From IMG/VR virus record IMGVR_UViG_3300019124_000038, positions 62,001-126,000 of that record: a DNA stretch of 64,000 nucleotides. One strand, written 5' to 3'. A program made the translations under genes and the position numbers. This DNA comes from a virus. Under the pieces are notes generated by a model. That model saw nothing but the letters and a program-made list of their open reading frames with translations, did not search any database and was not told where the DNA came from. Of this stretch, positions 53,955 to 61,496 are shown in pieces. Within the stretch, counting starts at the first letter, position 1. Every line of letters begins with the position of its first letter.

Positions 53955-55046
53955 TTATACCGCCATCCCTTCAATGAGTTTGTCAACGGCTTCTACCGCC
54001 GCTTTGAAGCGTTCTTCGTAATCGAAAGAGTCAATGTCTACTACGTTCATGCCACGCATTCTGTAGCCCTCTCGAAGCATTGTAGCAATCTCCTGACGGC
54101 GATGTGGAAGGTTGCGCTGACCGTCATCTACCCACGGTACGGTCGGGTGAAGGAGCAGAATAAGGTCAAACATTCGACAATACTCTTCGCTCCAGATCAG
54201 TGCTCCGAGTTCAGCGTCAACCTCATTAAACCACTCTACCTGAAATATAGCAGAAGTCAGGGCATCAGTGTCAGAAAAGATGAGCTGACTATCTCCGTTT
54301 TCTCCGAGAGCCTTCACCATTGCATGTTGCGTTTTCCCGAAATGAGTGATATGATCGAGCGTTACTTTGGATACGTCACCGCCCAAGTTCCCATCAATCC
54401 AGCTCCGTGCGTACTCCTGAACATTTGCACAGATCATTCCTTGCCCAGTGTAGTGCGCCGCCAGACGATTCGTGAGAGTGGATTTCCCGCACGATTCGCC
54501 GCCTACGATCAGCACCTTTTGAGTGAAGTGCTTACGAACAACAGGATGCATGTGCTTCCATTCCGCAAACGGGTTGGTACGGCAAGCAGTACCAGAGGTC
54601 GGCACATACTTGCGCTCTTGGTCAACCATGAAATGTCGGCATTTGTGGTAGTGCTCATCGGCTTCACCAAAGCCCCACATATTGCCAAGGCTCAGGTACG
54701 GAGCGAATTTCTCACCGTATTCCTCGGAGGTAAACAGAACATCGAATGGATTATGCCAACCATTGACCTTGTAGAGTTCTTCGCTCCAGAGCTTGTAGAA
54801 CGCTTGCGGCGTTTCCATCTCCTCGGGTGTTTGCGGCAGATCAGCATGGAGATGAAGTACACGCGCCTTATCACCGTATGCTTCCTTCATCCACTTGTAG
54901 CGAAGATGACCGTCGATCTTTTCATGTGGCGTAGAACAGACGATAATAGTCAGCTTATCGCAATTTCGCAGAGCAACATCGCAGAGGAAGAAGTGCCCCA
55001 AGTGCGGCGGGTAGAACTTACCAAAGCACAATCCATGAGTCGTCAT
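53955..55046 (-). CDS. nadR: Bifunctional NadR: NMN adenylyltransferase + ribosylnicotinamide kinase
   Basis: 363 residues in two domains. Residues 5-170 are the adenylyltransferase: GKFYPPHLGH (residues 9-18, HxGH) and later the FGEADEHYH region. From about 176 the kinase begins, with P-loop GGESCGKST near 180, QEYARSW near 207, SDTDALTS near 250 and HPTVPWVDDGQR near 295. It makes NAD+ from NMN and NMN from nicotinamide riboside. The N-terminal HTH repressor domain of enterobacterial NadR is missing. PnuC, which imports its substrate, is 0.6 kb upstream in the same unit. Confidence 0.92.
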   Translation of the reverse strand: MTTHGLCFGKFYPPHLGHFFLCDVALRNCDKLTIIVCSTPHEKIDGHLRYKWMKEAYGDKARVLHLHADLPQTPEEMETPQAFYKLWSEELYKVNGWHNPFDVLFTSEEYGEKFAPYLSLGNMWGFGEADEHYHKCRHFMVDQERKYVPTSGTACRTNPFAEWKHMHPVVRKHFTQKVLIVGGESCGKSTLTNRLAAHYTGQGMICANVQEYARSWIDGNLGGDVSKVTLDHITHFGKTQHAMVKALGENGDSQLIFSDTDALTSAIFQVEWFNEVDAELGALIWSEEYCRMFDLILLLHPTVPWVDDGQRNLPHRRQEIATMLREGYRMRGMNVVDIDSFDYEERFKAAVEAVDKLIEGMAV

Positions 55047-55065
55047 TGTAAGCCCCTCCAGTTTA

Positions 55066-55230
55066 TTATTCGATTTCTACGGAATAAGTCAATCTATCAA
55101 GACTGCCACTTGCTTCAATCACTGTCCTAACTCGTCCATCCTGATCGGATTTAGGAGACATACCCTTCCTTTCAAGATATTCAAAAACAGCCTGAGCAAT
55201 CTCTTCTTTGCTTAGAGTAATCATCGGCAT
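55066..55230 (-). CDS. 54-residue hypothetical protein
   Basis: ATG 55230 is 9 bp after AAAAGGGG on the minus strand (ATG 55239 is too near). A helix (SKEEIAQAVFEYLERKG) and a beta hairpin (RVRTVIEASGSLDRLTYSVEIE). Lies between the membrane protein gene and nadR. No family recognised. Confidence 0.5.
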   Translation of the reverse strand: MPMITLSKEEIAQAVFEYLERKGMSPKSDQDGRVRTVIEASGSLDRLTYSVEIE

Positions 55231-55245
55231 TTTAATCATCCCCTT

Positions 55246-55620
55246 TTATTTCAGTGTCTTAAGCATCTCAATGATATCACGCATTGCATAGTATTCAGGG
55301 TTGAACATCTTCATCATGTTCGGAACTACCTCTAGTACGGTGAGGAGCACCAATCCGAAGCCACCAAAAACCCCGAAGAGGATTAGTGCTGGAGTCCAGT
55401 CGTCGTCTTCCTTAACAAGACGAATAAGAAAGCGAGTCATAAAGACATATACAAGCCATAGTACAATACCTCCACCAGTCCAGACGCATCCTTCTACGAA
55501 TTGTTGACGGACAAGGATTCCATATACATGCTCTGCCGCTACGCCAAGACCACTTGCGATTTCAGCGATTACATTGCCGATTTTATCTACGTAAGGCTGA
55601 ATCTCGTTCCATTCAGGCAT
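55246..55620 (-). CDS. Membrane protein, 124 aa
   Basis: ATG 55620 after GGAGTGAGAATC on the minus strand. A soluble helical N-terminus of about 45 residues, two hydrophobic helices (GGGIVLWLVYVFMTRFLI near 53-70 and ALILFGVFGGFGLVLLTVLEVV near 83-104) and a short helical tail. Between pnuC and nadR, so it may be an accessory of nicotinamide riboside uptake, but no motif supports that. Confidence 0.55.
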   Translation of the reverse strand: MPEWNEIQPYVDKIGNVIAEIASGLGVAAEHVYGILVRQQFVEGCVWTGGGIVLWLVYVFMTRFLIRLVKEDDDWTPALILFGVFGGFGLVLLTVLEVVPNMMKMFNPEYYAMRDIIEMLKTLK

Positions 55621-55664
55621 GATTCTCACTCCATTCACGTATTATGTGGGTAGGGAGGGACAAG

Positions 55665-55674
55665 CCCCCCCCCC
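55665..55674. repeat. Homopolymer of 10 C
   Basis: A run of ten C in the 59-bp gap between pnuC and the next leftward gene, 5 bp from the pnuC stop. On the minus strand the G run can pair with nearby CCC groups. Outside any coding frame. Confidence 0.7.
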
Positions 55675-55679
55675 TTATA

Positions 55680-56309
55680 CTAGGTGGCGAGTTCTTTCTT
55701 CCAAGAACGAAGCGAGAACACGCAGATGATGAGGAACACAAAGTACAGAGCCGAAGTCAGGTGCAGATCACGCATCCAATACATGAAGACCGATACCACG
55801 TCAATTACAATCCAGATGTGCCAGTTTTGCAGAACTTTGCGGGAGAGAAGCAACTGAGCAATAATCGAAGCAACAGCGACAGGAGCGTCAATCCACGGCA
55901 TCGCCGCGTCGGTCAGCTTGTCCAGCAGAACAGCCCATACAGCCGAACCGATAAGCCAGAAAACAATGGAGTTCCAGAACTCTACTTTCGAGATATTACG
56001 AGTCTTAGCAACCTTCTCGCCGTTCCCACGGTTTCGAATCCAGTAGATGATACCGTAGAGAGTCAGCGGCAAGAAGAATCCGATTTGCAGAGTCATGTCT
56101 GCATACAGTTTTGCGTCGAAGAAGATGAAGGAAAAGGCGACGATGTTTGCTACGCCAGTAATGGTCGCCATCCAGATCATTTGTCGCCCGTAGGCGAATA
56201 CGGACAGGAGACCCATCGTTGCCGCAAAGATTTCAAGCGGAGTCGAGCTGACTTTCCATGCGACGAGACCAAGGGCGACCGCCGCGATCAGAGTATACAC
56301 GTTTTTCAT
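55680..56309 (-). CDS. pnuC: PnuC-type nicotinamide riboside transporter
   Basis: 209 residues with about seven hydrophobic helices, starting AAVALGLVAWKVSSTPLEIF. The substrate motif NWHIWIVIDVVSVFMYW near 167-183 (N-W-x2-W then Asp) is diagnostic for PnuC. YGRQMIWMATITGVAN and QIGFFLPLTLYGIIYW match other family positions. It imports nicotinamide riboside by facilitated diffusion, trapped by NadR-kinase phosphorylation downstream. ATG after AAAGGAGAGAGTGAA on the minus strand. Confidence 0.9.
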   Translation of the reverse strand: MKNVYTLIAAVALGLVAWKVSSTPLEIFAATMGLLSVFAYGRQMIWMATITGVANIVAFSFIFFDAKLYADMTLQIGFFLPLTLYGIIYWIRNRGNGEKVAKTRNISKVEFWNSIVFWLIGSAVWAVLLDKLTDAAMPWIDAPVAVASIIAQLLLSRKVLQNWHIWIVIDVVSVFMYWMRDLHLTSALYFVFLIICVFSLRSWKKELAT

Positions 56310-56336
56310 TTCACTCTCTCCTTTGATGTTGAATGG

Positions 56337-56471
56337 TTAATACAGAAGAGCACCGACACCGAGTGCCACAAGGAAGGTTAGCCCCCATCGTGCCATGAAC
56401 TGTGGGTTTTTTTCATCTTCAACCCAAGAGAAAAATACGGATACAACCCCAGTGCTGACAGCCGCTACCAA
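56337..56471 (-). CDS. 44-residue membrane protein, TTG start (uncertain)
   Basis: A minus-strand frame with two hydrophobic segments (AAVSTGVVSVFFSW and LTFLVALGVGALL). TTG 56471 is the only standard start, but the GGAGG behind the promoter lies about 17 bp away and sits in front of a GTG frame of only four codons. The sequence looks coding; the start is unresolved. Confidence 0.35.
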   Translation of the reverse strand: MVAAVSTGVVSVFFSWVEDEKNPQFMARWGLTFLVALGVGALLY

Positions 56472-56503
56472 GATATCTAAGTTTGTTTCACCTCCTTGTC
56501 TCT

Positions 56504-56532
56504 ATAATACAACTATCTTATAACACTGTCAA
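56504..56532 (-). promoter_or_regulatory. Leftward promoter, variant of the module
   Basis: Minus strand: TTGACA (56532-56527), 17 bp, TATTAT (56509-56504). A TATAAGATA element is present, but in the spacer (starting at 56522) rather than 11 bp after the -10. AAGGAGG follows. Drives pnuC-nadR. Confidence 0.7.
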
Positions 56533-56542
56533 CTACTTTTTG

Positions 56543-57079
56543 CTAGATTTTAGAGATAAGAGCCATATACTCGATCTCGGATACATTCAGAGCTTTCAGC
56601 CAATTCTTGAAATATTGATCGAGATCGCAAATATCTGACATGACCGTCATGTCGTAGGCGGCGGCATAACGAGCATACGGTACAAACCATTCCTCGAAGT
56701 CTTTACGATTCTGAACCTTGTCAGCTACCAGCATGTCATTGACTTCAGAATAAGTGCTCAAAGAAACAGCATCATCGGGAGATCGATAGTGCAATTTTCG
56801 TAGATAGGAGTTCGCAACACGAGCATACTCTTCTGCCAGTTCCACGGCGTAAGGGTCGAACAAGTGACCGTAACGTTTACGTACTGCGACCATGCGCGGA
56901 TCATCGAACATTTGGTAAATCGGATGCAACATAAAAGCGTTTTTAGCTTCCTGAGTCGCACCGATCAGATCGAGAATACGGACACCCTCGTCGATATGCT
57001 GAATGAAGGGAACGCCCGAACGCTCTGCCTTTCCTTCGCCATATGCTTCTTTGATTGCGATGTAATGGATGTTGGTCAT
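56543..57079 (-). CDS. Helical phage-type protein, possible HD hydrolase
   Basis: 178 residues, all helical. The opening IKEAYGEGKAERSGVPFIQHIDEGVRILDLIGATQEA is a pattern I associate with a phage family related to SpoT/MazG-like HD hydrolases. QHIDEG near 26 and MLHPIYQ near 50 would supply His and Asp ligands. RYGHLFDPYAVELAEEYARVAN near 69-90 follows. The catalytic set is incomplete by eye, so enzyme activity is unsure. It would fit nucleotide signalling or housecleaning. Confidence 0.5.
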   Translation of the reverse strand: MTNIHYIAIKEAYGEGKAERSGVPFIQHIDEGVRILDLIGATQEAKNAFMLHPIYQMFDDPRMVAVRKRYGHLFDPYAVELAEEYARVANSYLRKLHYRSPDDAVSLSTYSEVNDMLVADKVQNRKDFEEWFVPYARYAAAYDMTVMSDICDLDQYFKNWLKALNVSEIEYMALISKI

Positions 57080-57246
57080 TCTTCTCTGCCAGCTCCTTTA
57101 GTAAAGTAGAAGTGCATTTTTTTCATCTCGTCAAGACGAGACCACGCGCTACTTGCAAAACCATAATCGTTCTTTTCAGTGTAATGCCTGTAGAGCTTTT
57201 CAAGCTCCTTGATACGTTTTTCAAGGTAAGCAATATACTTGTCCAT
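57076..57246 (-). CDS. 56-residue coiled-coil protein
   Basis: ATG 57246 after AAGGAGGTGTAGTT on the minus strand; the longer frame upstream is not needed. A single long charged helix (IAYLEKRIKELEKLYRHYTE) and a basic end. It overlaps the next leftward gene by 4 bp (ATGA). Function unknown. Confidence 0.5.
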   Translation of the reverse strand: MDKYIAYLEKRIKELEKLYRHYTEKNDYGFASSAWSRLDEMKKMHFYFTKGAGREE

Positions 57247-57248
57247 AA

Positions 57249-57428
57249 CTACACCTCCTTGTTCGGCGGCTCCATGTAGTTTGAGATCATGATAATCGGG
57301 AGCCATAACAGCATCATCATCGGATACTCCCACCAGCTTACTTCGTATTCGTTTCGTGCACGATAAGTCAGCACATAGCCCGTGAGAATGTACATAACTC
57401 CTGCGAAGTACCAAAGTTCGTTAGTCAA
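57249..57428 (-). CDS. 59-residue two-helix membrane protein, TTG start
   Basis: TTG 57428 lies 6 bp after GGAGGA on the minus strand. Two hydrophobic segments (LWYFAGVMYILTGYVL and MMMLLWLPIIMIS) enclose a polar loop. Two bases separate its stop from the next gene. Function unknown. Confidence 0.5.
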   Translation of the reverse strand: MTNELWYFAGVMYILTGYVLTYRARNEYEVSWWEYPMMMLLWLPIIMISNYMEPPNKEV

Positions 57429-57430
57429 TG

Positions 57431-57859
57431 CTAGTCCTCCTCCAGATAGCAGACAAGGATATCTATATCCAAGTCTCCAAACGCTTGCTTGATAGCCGCC
57501 TCTACCTTGCTCCACCTCAAACGATCAAGACCGCATCCGATTTTAGGCATTCCTAACTTCTTAACACCGAAAGCGATTATGTAATCTCGCATTGACAGCA
57601 GGGAACAATAAAGCGTCATGTAGTTTGGCTTTTGCCAATACTTCTGTTTTGTGATAAGGTTGAATATTCGACCCCAAGGGATACAGTCTCCTACCTCCCC
57701 ATAAACCCATCCCTCGCGAAGAACGGCAAGGTCAGGGAATCGCCGCACAAACTCTTTAGCGATTCCCGCTCCCATTACAAAATCTGCCGAGATGCAATGC
57801 GCTAGATACCAGCTTTCATCAAGATCAAACAGATTCCGTCGCTCGATGCTGAGATTCAC
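57431..57859 (-). CDS. Macro domain ADP-ribose hydrolase, TARG1/OARD1-like
   Basis: GTG 57859 follows GGAGGGGTTTATCA on the minus strand and overlaps the phosphohexomutase 3' end by 35 bp. The 142 residues track TARG1: YLAHCISADFVMGAGIAKEF near 18-37, VGDCIPWGRIFNLITKQKYW near 56-75, then KPNYMTLYCSL, and the closing MPKIGCGLDRLRWSKVEAAI near 104-123. TARG1 removes ADP-ribose from Glu and O-acetyl-ADP-ribose, and bacterial DarG relatives remove it from DNA thymidine. Here it may undo DarT-like ADP-ribosylation or handle ADP-ribose from NAD+ breakdown. Confidence 0.85.
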   Translation of the reverse strand: MNLSIERRNLFDLDESWYLAHCISADFVMGAGIAKEFVRRFPDLAVLREGWVYGEVGDCIPWGRIFNLITKQKYWQKPNYMTLYCSLLSMRDYIIAFGVKKLGMPKIGCGLDRLRWSKVEAAIKQAFGDLDIDILVCYLEED

Positions 57860-59486
57860 TGATAAACCCCTCCTCGCGGAGCAAGTTAACCACACCAGTC
57901 TTGATACTATCGAGTGCTCTTCGAGCTTCTTCTTTGCGATGATGACGAGTACCAATGTAAAACTTCAACTTGGATTCTGTGCCTGACTTACGAACCGCCA
58001 TCCAGAAACGACGATGATCTGCTTCAAATCGCACTAGAGAAGCCGTGTCAATATGACGATTCAGCCCTGCAATGCGAGACATGTTGCGAAGCATGTCCAT
58101 CGCGATTGCAGACTCAATCTCCGTCATCTCGAAGGAGAGAAGTTCTGTGCATCGGTATCCGTACTGGAGGTAGAGATCATTGAGAACTTGGTAGAGCGAA
58201 CGAGCATCTTCTGCATTTGCCTTCCAGTAAGCCGCCGCATCAGCGATCAGGAGAGATGACTGAATGCCGTCCTTATCACGGATTAAATCCCGATAGAGGT
58301 ATCCACAGCTTTCCTCGTAGCCGAAGAAGAACTCCCCTGTCCCATTAAACTTGCTCTCCCGAATCTGTTCCGCGATATACTTGAAGCCAGTCGGAACAGT
58401 TAAGGTAGCGAAGCCGTAGTTAGATGCGATATCGGCGGCAAGAGAGTCGGACACTAACGTCTTGACTACGTAACCTTCTCGCGGCAATTGTCTACGAGTA
58501 CGGATGAGGTAATCTACTAGAATTGCCGCCACTTCATTGCCAGTGAGGACTACAAACTGATCGTCGTCTTTGCGTACCGCAACTCCTACGCGGTCGCAGT
58601 CTGCGTCGGTCAAGATCACAAGATCGGCTTGCGTGTCAAAAGCCAACATCGTCGAGGTGATAAAATTATCCTTCAACTCGGGGCTAGGAGCGTCGCCAGA
58701 AATGCCAGAGAAGGTTGGGTCGATCTCGCACTCTACGAGTTCAACATCAAAGCCATAGTGTTCCAGCAGTTGCGGCACTACTGTTGCTCCTACGCCCTCC
58801 AACGCGCTGTACACAACTTTCACATTGCGACGATTGTCTTGAGACGTATCTGTCATGATAGCGTCGATTTTTTGACGGTAGAGTTCATCAAGACCTTCCA
58901 TGTCTCCAGCGGCGGGGAAGCCAATTTCAGGAATCGGGATGATCTGCCCGCGAAGAACATCGTACTCGTCTTGAATGAACCCTGCTATCTCCTCGGTGAT
59001 CTGCCCGCCATCCTGCCAATATACCTTGTAGCCGTTGTATTCAGCGGGACTATGGGAAGCCGTAATCATCACACCAGCAATCGCTCCTAGTTCGCGAATT
59101 GCAAGTGATACATATGGTGTCGGGCGCATGTCATCGAAGAGCACGGGCTTGATTCTGTTCACATGCAGAACGTCAGCCACTACCTGAGCGAACTCCTTAG
59201 ACGTGGTACGTCCATCGTATCCGATCACGACTAATCGGTTTTCAGCATCACACCGTTTGATGAAATTCGCCAGTGCTGTTGTAATCTTAGCTACCGTATA
59301 CTTGTTCATGCGGTTTGTACCAGCACCGACCAGTCCTCGTATACCGCTCGTGCCAAAACGAAGATCGGAGCCAAAACGATCATTGACTTCTGCGGGATTG
59401 TCGATGATGCTTTCAATCTCAGCAATGGTCTCGCTGTCAAGTTCATCTGCACGACCAAGCCATTGCAAAGCACGTTGTCTGCTCAT
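57825..59486 (-). CDS. Phosphoglucomutase/phosphopentomutase (PGM2-like)
   Basis: 553 residues with all four phosphohexomutase loops: catalytic Ser in MITASHSPAEYNGYKVY near 140-156, metal loop DADCDRVGVAV near 295-305, sugar loop FFGYEESCGYL near 390-400 and phosphate loop VRKSGTESKLKFYI near 507-520. Length and spacing fit the PGM2/PgcA group, whose members act on glucose-1-phosphate or ribose-1-phosphate. Either it feeds the nucleotidyltransferase at 33503 or it turns ribose-1-phosphate into ribose-5-phosphate for PRPP and NAD+ synthesis; the NAD gene neighbourhood favours the second. Confidence 0.9.
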   Translation of the reverse strand: MSRQRALQWLGRADELDSETIAEIESIIDNPAEVNDRFGSDLRFGTSGIRGLVGAGTNRMNKYTVAKITTALANFIKRCDAENRLVVIGYDGRTTSKEFAQVVADVLHVNRIKPVLFDDMRPTPYVSLAIRELGAIAGVMITASHSPAEYNGYKVYWQDGGQITEEIAGFIQDEYDVLRGQIIPIPEIGFPAAGDMEGLDELYRQKIDAIMTDTSQDNRRNVKVVYSALEGVGATVVPQLLEHYGFDVELVECEIDPTFSGISGDAPSPELKDNFITSTMLAFDTQADLVILTDADCDRVGVAVRKDDDQFVVLTGNEVAAILVDYLIRTRRQLPREGYVVKTLVSDSLAADIASNYGFATLTVPTGFKYIAEQIRESKFNGTGEFFFGYEESCGYLYRDLIRDKDGIQSSLLIADAAAYWKANAEDARSLYQVLNDLYLQYGYRCTELLSFEMTEIESAIAMDMLRNMSRIAGLNRHIDTASLVRFEADHRRFWMAVRKSGTESKLKFYIGTRHHRKEEARRALDSIKTGVVNLLREEGFISESQHRATESV

Positions 59487-59499
59487 TTAAGTCACTCCT

Positions 59500-59658
59500 T
59501 TAAAATTTTTCAAGAATACCTTCGACCACCCCTGCAAGTCCAAAAACACCAAACAAAACTAGAATGGGGATGGAGCCAACATCGTTATACCAGAGTGCGG
59601 AAGCAGTACCTATAATGCCTACGAGAGTCATCAAACCACACGCAAAAATGCGAATCAT
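59500..59658 (-). CDS. 52-residue two-helix membrane protein
   Basis: ATG 59658 after AAGGAGGGGAAAAA on the minus strand. Two hydrophobic helices (IFACGLMTLVGIIGTASALW and IPILVLFGVFGLAGVV) with a short loop. It overlaps the upstream Toprim gene by 4 bp. Its second helix resembles a stretch of the 55246 protein (LFGVFG), perhaps convergently. Confidence 0.5.
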   Translation of the reverse strand: MIRIFACGLMTLVGIIGTASALWYNDVGSIPILVLFGVFGLAGVVEGILEKF

Positions 59659-60041
59659 TTTTTCCCCTCCTTGATATCCCTCAACAGTTCGGTCAAATAT
59701 TCGACGCTTGCGTATTCAACGCCGTACTTGTAGAAGATTGGGTCTCCATATCTATGTCGAGACCAGCGTTGTACTCGGCACTTCGTTGGGTCAAGCTGAA
59801 CGCGGGGGATGTGAGGGTAGTCACGCATGATAGCTTCTGCTACCCGATCTCCCGCTTCGTCGGGGTCAGTCATGATGTAGAGCTTGTCCACTTCTGCAAG
59901 TGCCCCATCAATGATGCGACGGAGCTTCCCGCCGAATGGCGTACCGAACAGAACAAAGCATCTGATCGACTCGTCAATCGCGTGGATTCTGGCTCGGTCG
60001 CTGACTCCTTCAACGATCACGCCGATTGTCATTTTCTTCAC
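59655..60041 (-). CDS. Toprim protein, RNase M5-like
   Basis: Residues 5-16 IGVIVEGVSDRA carry the catalytic Glu of a Toprim fold, and IMTDPDEAGDRVAEAI near 56-71 carries the DxD metal site. This order and the 128-residue size match RNase M5, which trims 5S rRNA, and its small Toprim relatives. On a mobile element it may process a different RNA or nick DNA. GTG 60041 abuts the upstream stop; ATG 60032 is an equally good start. Confidence 0.75.
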   Translation of the reverse strand: MKKMTIGVIVEGVSDRARIHAIDESIRCFVLFGTPFGGKLRRIIDGALAEVDKLYIMTDPDEAGDRVAEAIMRDYPHIPRVQLDPTKCRVQRWSRHRYGDPIFYKYGVEYASVEYLTELLRDIKEGKK

Positions 60042-60389
60042 CTACTTTTCTTGGTTAACGATAGCTACGGCAATTACCATCGGTGTCTTTTGTTGGAAGG
60101 ATGGAGTAGGGTCTGTGATGAAGTCCATCTTCAACCCCTCGTAGCCCATGCTTTTGTGAGCGGAGATCAACTCGTTAATTTCAGTAGTAGATACCCGTTC
60201 TGTATCTACCAAAATTCGTTTGTTTTGACCTTCGAGAGTGTACAGGAGGTAGCTTCCCTCATTTCGCACGTAGTCGGTTCCCGTGACGATTGCGCCATGA
60301 ATTGCAGAGCTACGTGAGATATTCTGACCTCCACAGCCAGTGAGGAGTAAGGCTCCTACTAGCATGACAGAAATAATGGCTTTCTTCAC
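60042..60389 (-). CDS. Small lipoprotein, 115 aa
   Basis: Signal peptide with lipobox LLTGC, lipidated Cys at 19. The mature part has a beta domain (GSYLLYTLEGQNKRILVDTERV) and an alpha/beta end with VAIVNQEK. Directly downstream of another lipoprotein with 1 bp overlap, so both probably act together at the cell surface. No family recognised. Confidence 0.65.
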   Translation of the reverse strand: MKKAIISVMLVGALLLTGCGGQNISRSSAIHGAIVTGTDYVRNEGSYLLYTLEGQNKRILVDTERVSTTEINELISAHKSMGYEGLKMDFITDPTPSFQQKTPMVIAVAIVNQEK

Positions 60390-60700
60390 TATTTTCCTCC
60401 TCCTTCAAGTGCATCGTTGTATACGTCGATTCGCCAGACTTCGTACTTGTCATGAGTGCCGCTTCTTTGCGTGTAATATTCGACCGTATACTTTTGTCCT
60501 ACTTCAACCTGAGAAGCATGATAGGAGTTCCCCGTAACCATCTTCACTTCGTTACCCCTGCTATCCTTGAAGATCATCAGGCGACGGTTTCCTTCGCTGT
60601 CATTACGAAGGAAAGTTCCGTGAAATGTTGCTGTGCTATCTACCGCACAGCCCGTAAGGAGCATCGTGGCAATCAGAAAGCCAAGCAGAGTTTGCTTCAT
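60389..60700 (-). CDS. Small lipoprotein, 103 aa
   Basis: Signal peptide with lipobox LLTGC, lipidated Cys at 18. The mature part is an OB-like or beta-barrel domain (FHGTFLRNDSEGNRRLMIF, EVKMVTGNSYHASQVEVGQK, YTVEYYTQRS). ATG after GAAAGGAGCGATAATTA on the minus strand. Paired with the 60042 lipoprotein; entry exclusion is one possibility. Confidence 0.65.
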   Translation of the reverse strand: MKQTLLGFLIATMLLTGCAVDSTATFHGTFLRNDSEGNRRLMIFKDSRGNEVKMVTGNSYHASQVEVGQKYTVEYYTQRSGTHDKYEVWRIDVYNDALEGGGK

Positions 60701-60703
60701 TAA

Positions 60704-61081
60704 TTATCGCTCCTTTCGAGCTTGATCGCCTTTTCGAGCAGACTGAGCGAAAATGATAGTGCGTACTTCCCATGCTTCGGCAACAGCCGCAACAGCGTCA
60801 ATCTCTCTCATATTAAGCGGGAAGTCAAGGACGAACATATCATACTTTTTGCTCATCATATCCCGTAGGATATTTTGAAGGTTGCACTCTACGTAGTACA
60901 CTGTACCGAATAAAGACATATCAGCGTTGTTTCGATGGAAACTTGCCCCACCAGAAATTCCTTCAGTCGCAAGAAGAGCCTTCCCGCCTACCTTAGCTAC
61001 TGCTTCTGCTTCTTCCCGCGCCATCGTCGTTTTTCCTGTTTTTAAGTTGCGGGTAATCACCTTCGAATACTTTTTGTTCAT
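60704..61081 (-). CDS. Hypothetical protein, 125 aa
   Basis: ATG 61081 after GAGGAGAGATTGGGA on the minus strand. The pattern VITRNLKTGKTTMAREEAEAVA, then KYDMFVLDFPLNMREIDAVAAVAE and VRTIIFAQSARKG looks like a small alpha/beta (Rossmann-like) protein, perhaps a reduced P-loop or DRTGG-type fold. No strict Walker A is present. Function unknown. Confidence 0.55.
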   Translation of the reverse strand: MNKKYSKVITRNLKTGKTTMAREEAEAVAKVGGKALLATEGISGGASFHRNNADMSLFGTVYYVECNLQNILRDMMSKKYDMFVLDFPLNMREIDAVAAVAEAWEVRTIIFAQSARKGDQARKER

Positions 61082-61221
61082 TCCCAATCTCTCCTCTTAT
61101 GTTTGTTCTCGTTAGCGTCGATTTTTTCACGCTTAGACTTGGTACGCTTCGGTAACGGAATCGGCGGCTTTCGTTCTTTTACGATCTGTCCAATGCGCTT
61201 ACGTTTCTTTCGAGTCAACAC
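61078..61221 (-). CDS. 47-residue very basic protein
   Basis: GTG 61221 seven bases after GGAGG on the minus strand; overlaps the next start by ATGA. About half the residues are Lys or Arg (TRKKRKRIGQIVKERK, KRTKSKREK), suggesting RNA or DNA binding. Function unknown. Confidence 0.45.
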   Translation of the reverse strand: MLTRKKRKRIGQIVKERKPPIPLPKRTKSKREKIDANENKHKRRDWE

Positions 61222-61478
61222 AGCAACCCTCCAACTAGCTTCATCTCGTAGATATGGCAGTATCCGTCAATCGCTCTTGTCTGAGGATCAATGATCGCAA
61301 CAACATCACGCTTGCTCACAGTCAGTTGCCCCATGCCATACACGTAAATAGAGCTGAACTGAGAGTCACCGAATGGCCTATTCACATCCAGCAGTTCTTC
61401 AAAGTTATTAACAAGGTAGGACTTATTACCAACTCGGAAGACCACTTTCTTGATGCTCCACCAGTCGTCGCTTCTCAT
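61215..61478 (-). CDS. Hypothetical protein, 87 aa
   Basis: ATG 61478 is 11 bp after AAGGAG; TTG 61487 is too close. First gene behind leftward promoter copy 14. Beta-rich (KKVVFRVGNKSYLVNNFEELL, DVVAIIDPQTRAIDG) and predicted soluble. No family recognised. Confidence 0.55.
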   Translation of the reverse strand: MRSDDWWSIKKVVFRVGNKSYLVNNFEELLDVNRPFGDSQFSSIYVYGMGQLTVSKRDVVAIIDPQTRAIDGYCHIYEMKLVGGLLC

Positions 61479-61496
61479 GGTTCGCAATCTCCTTGT

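Noticed and set aside
53571-55130. A 519-codon open frame on the + strand
   Set aside because: It runs antisense through nadR and the adjacent leftward gene; the leftward frames have clear motifs and ribosome sites, this one has none.
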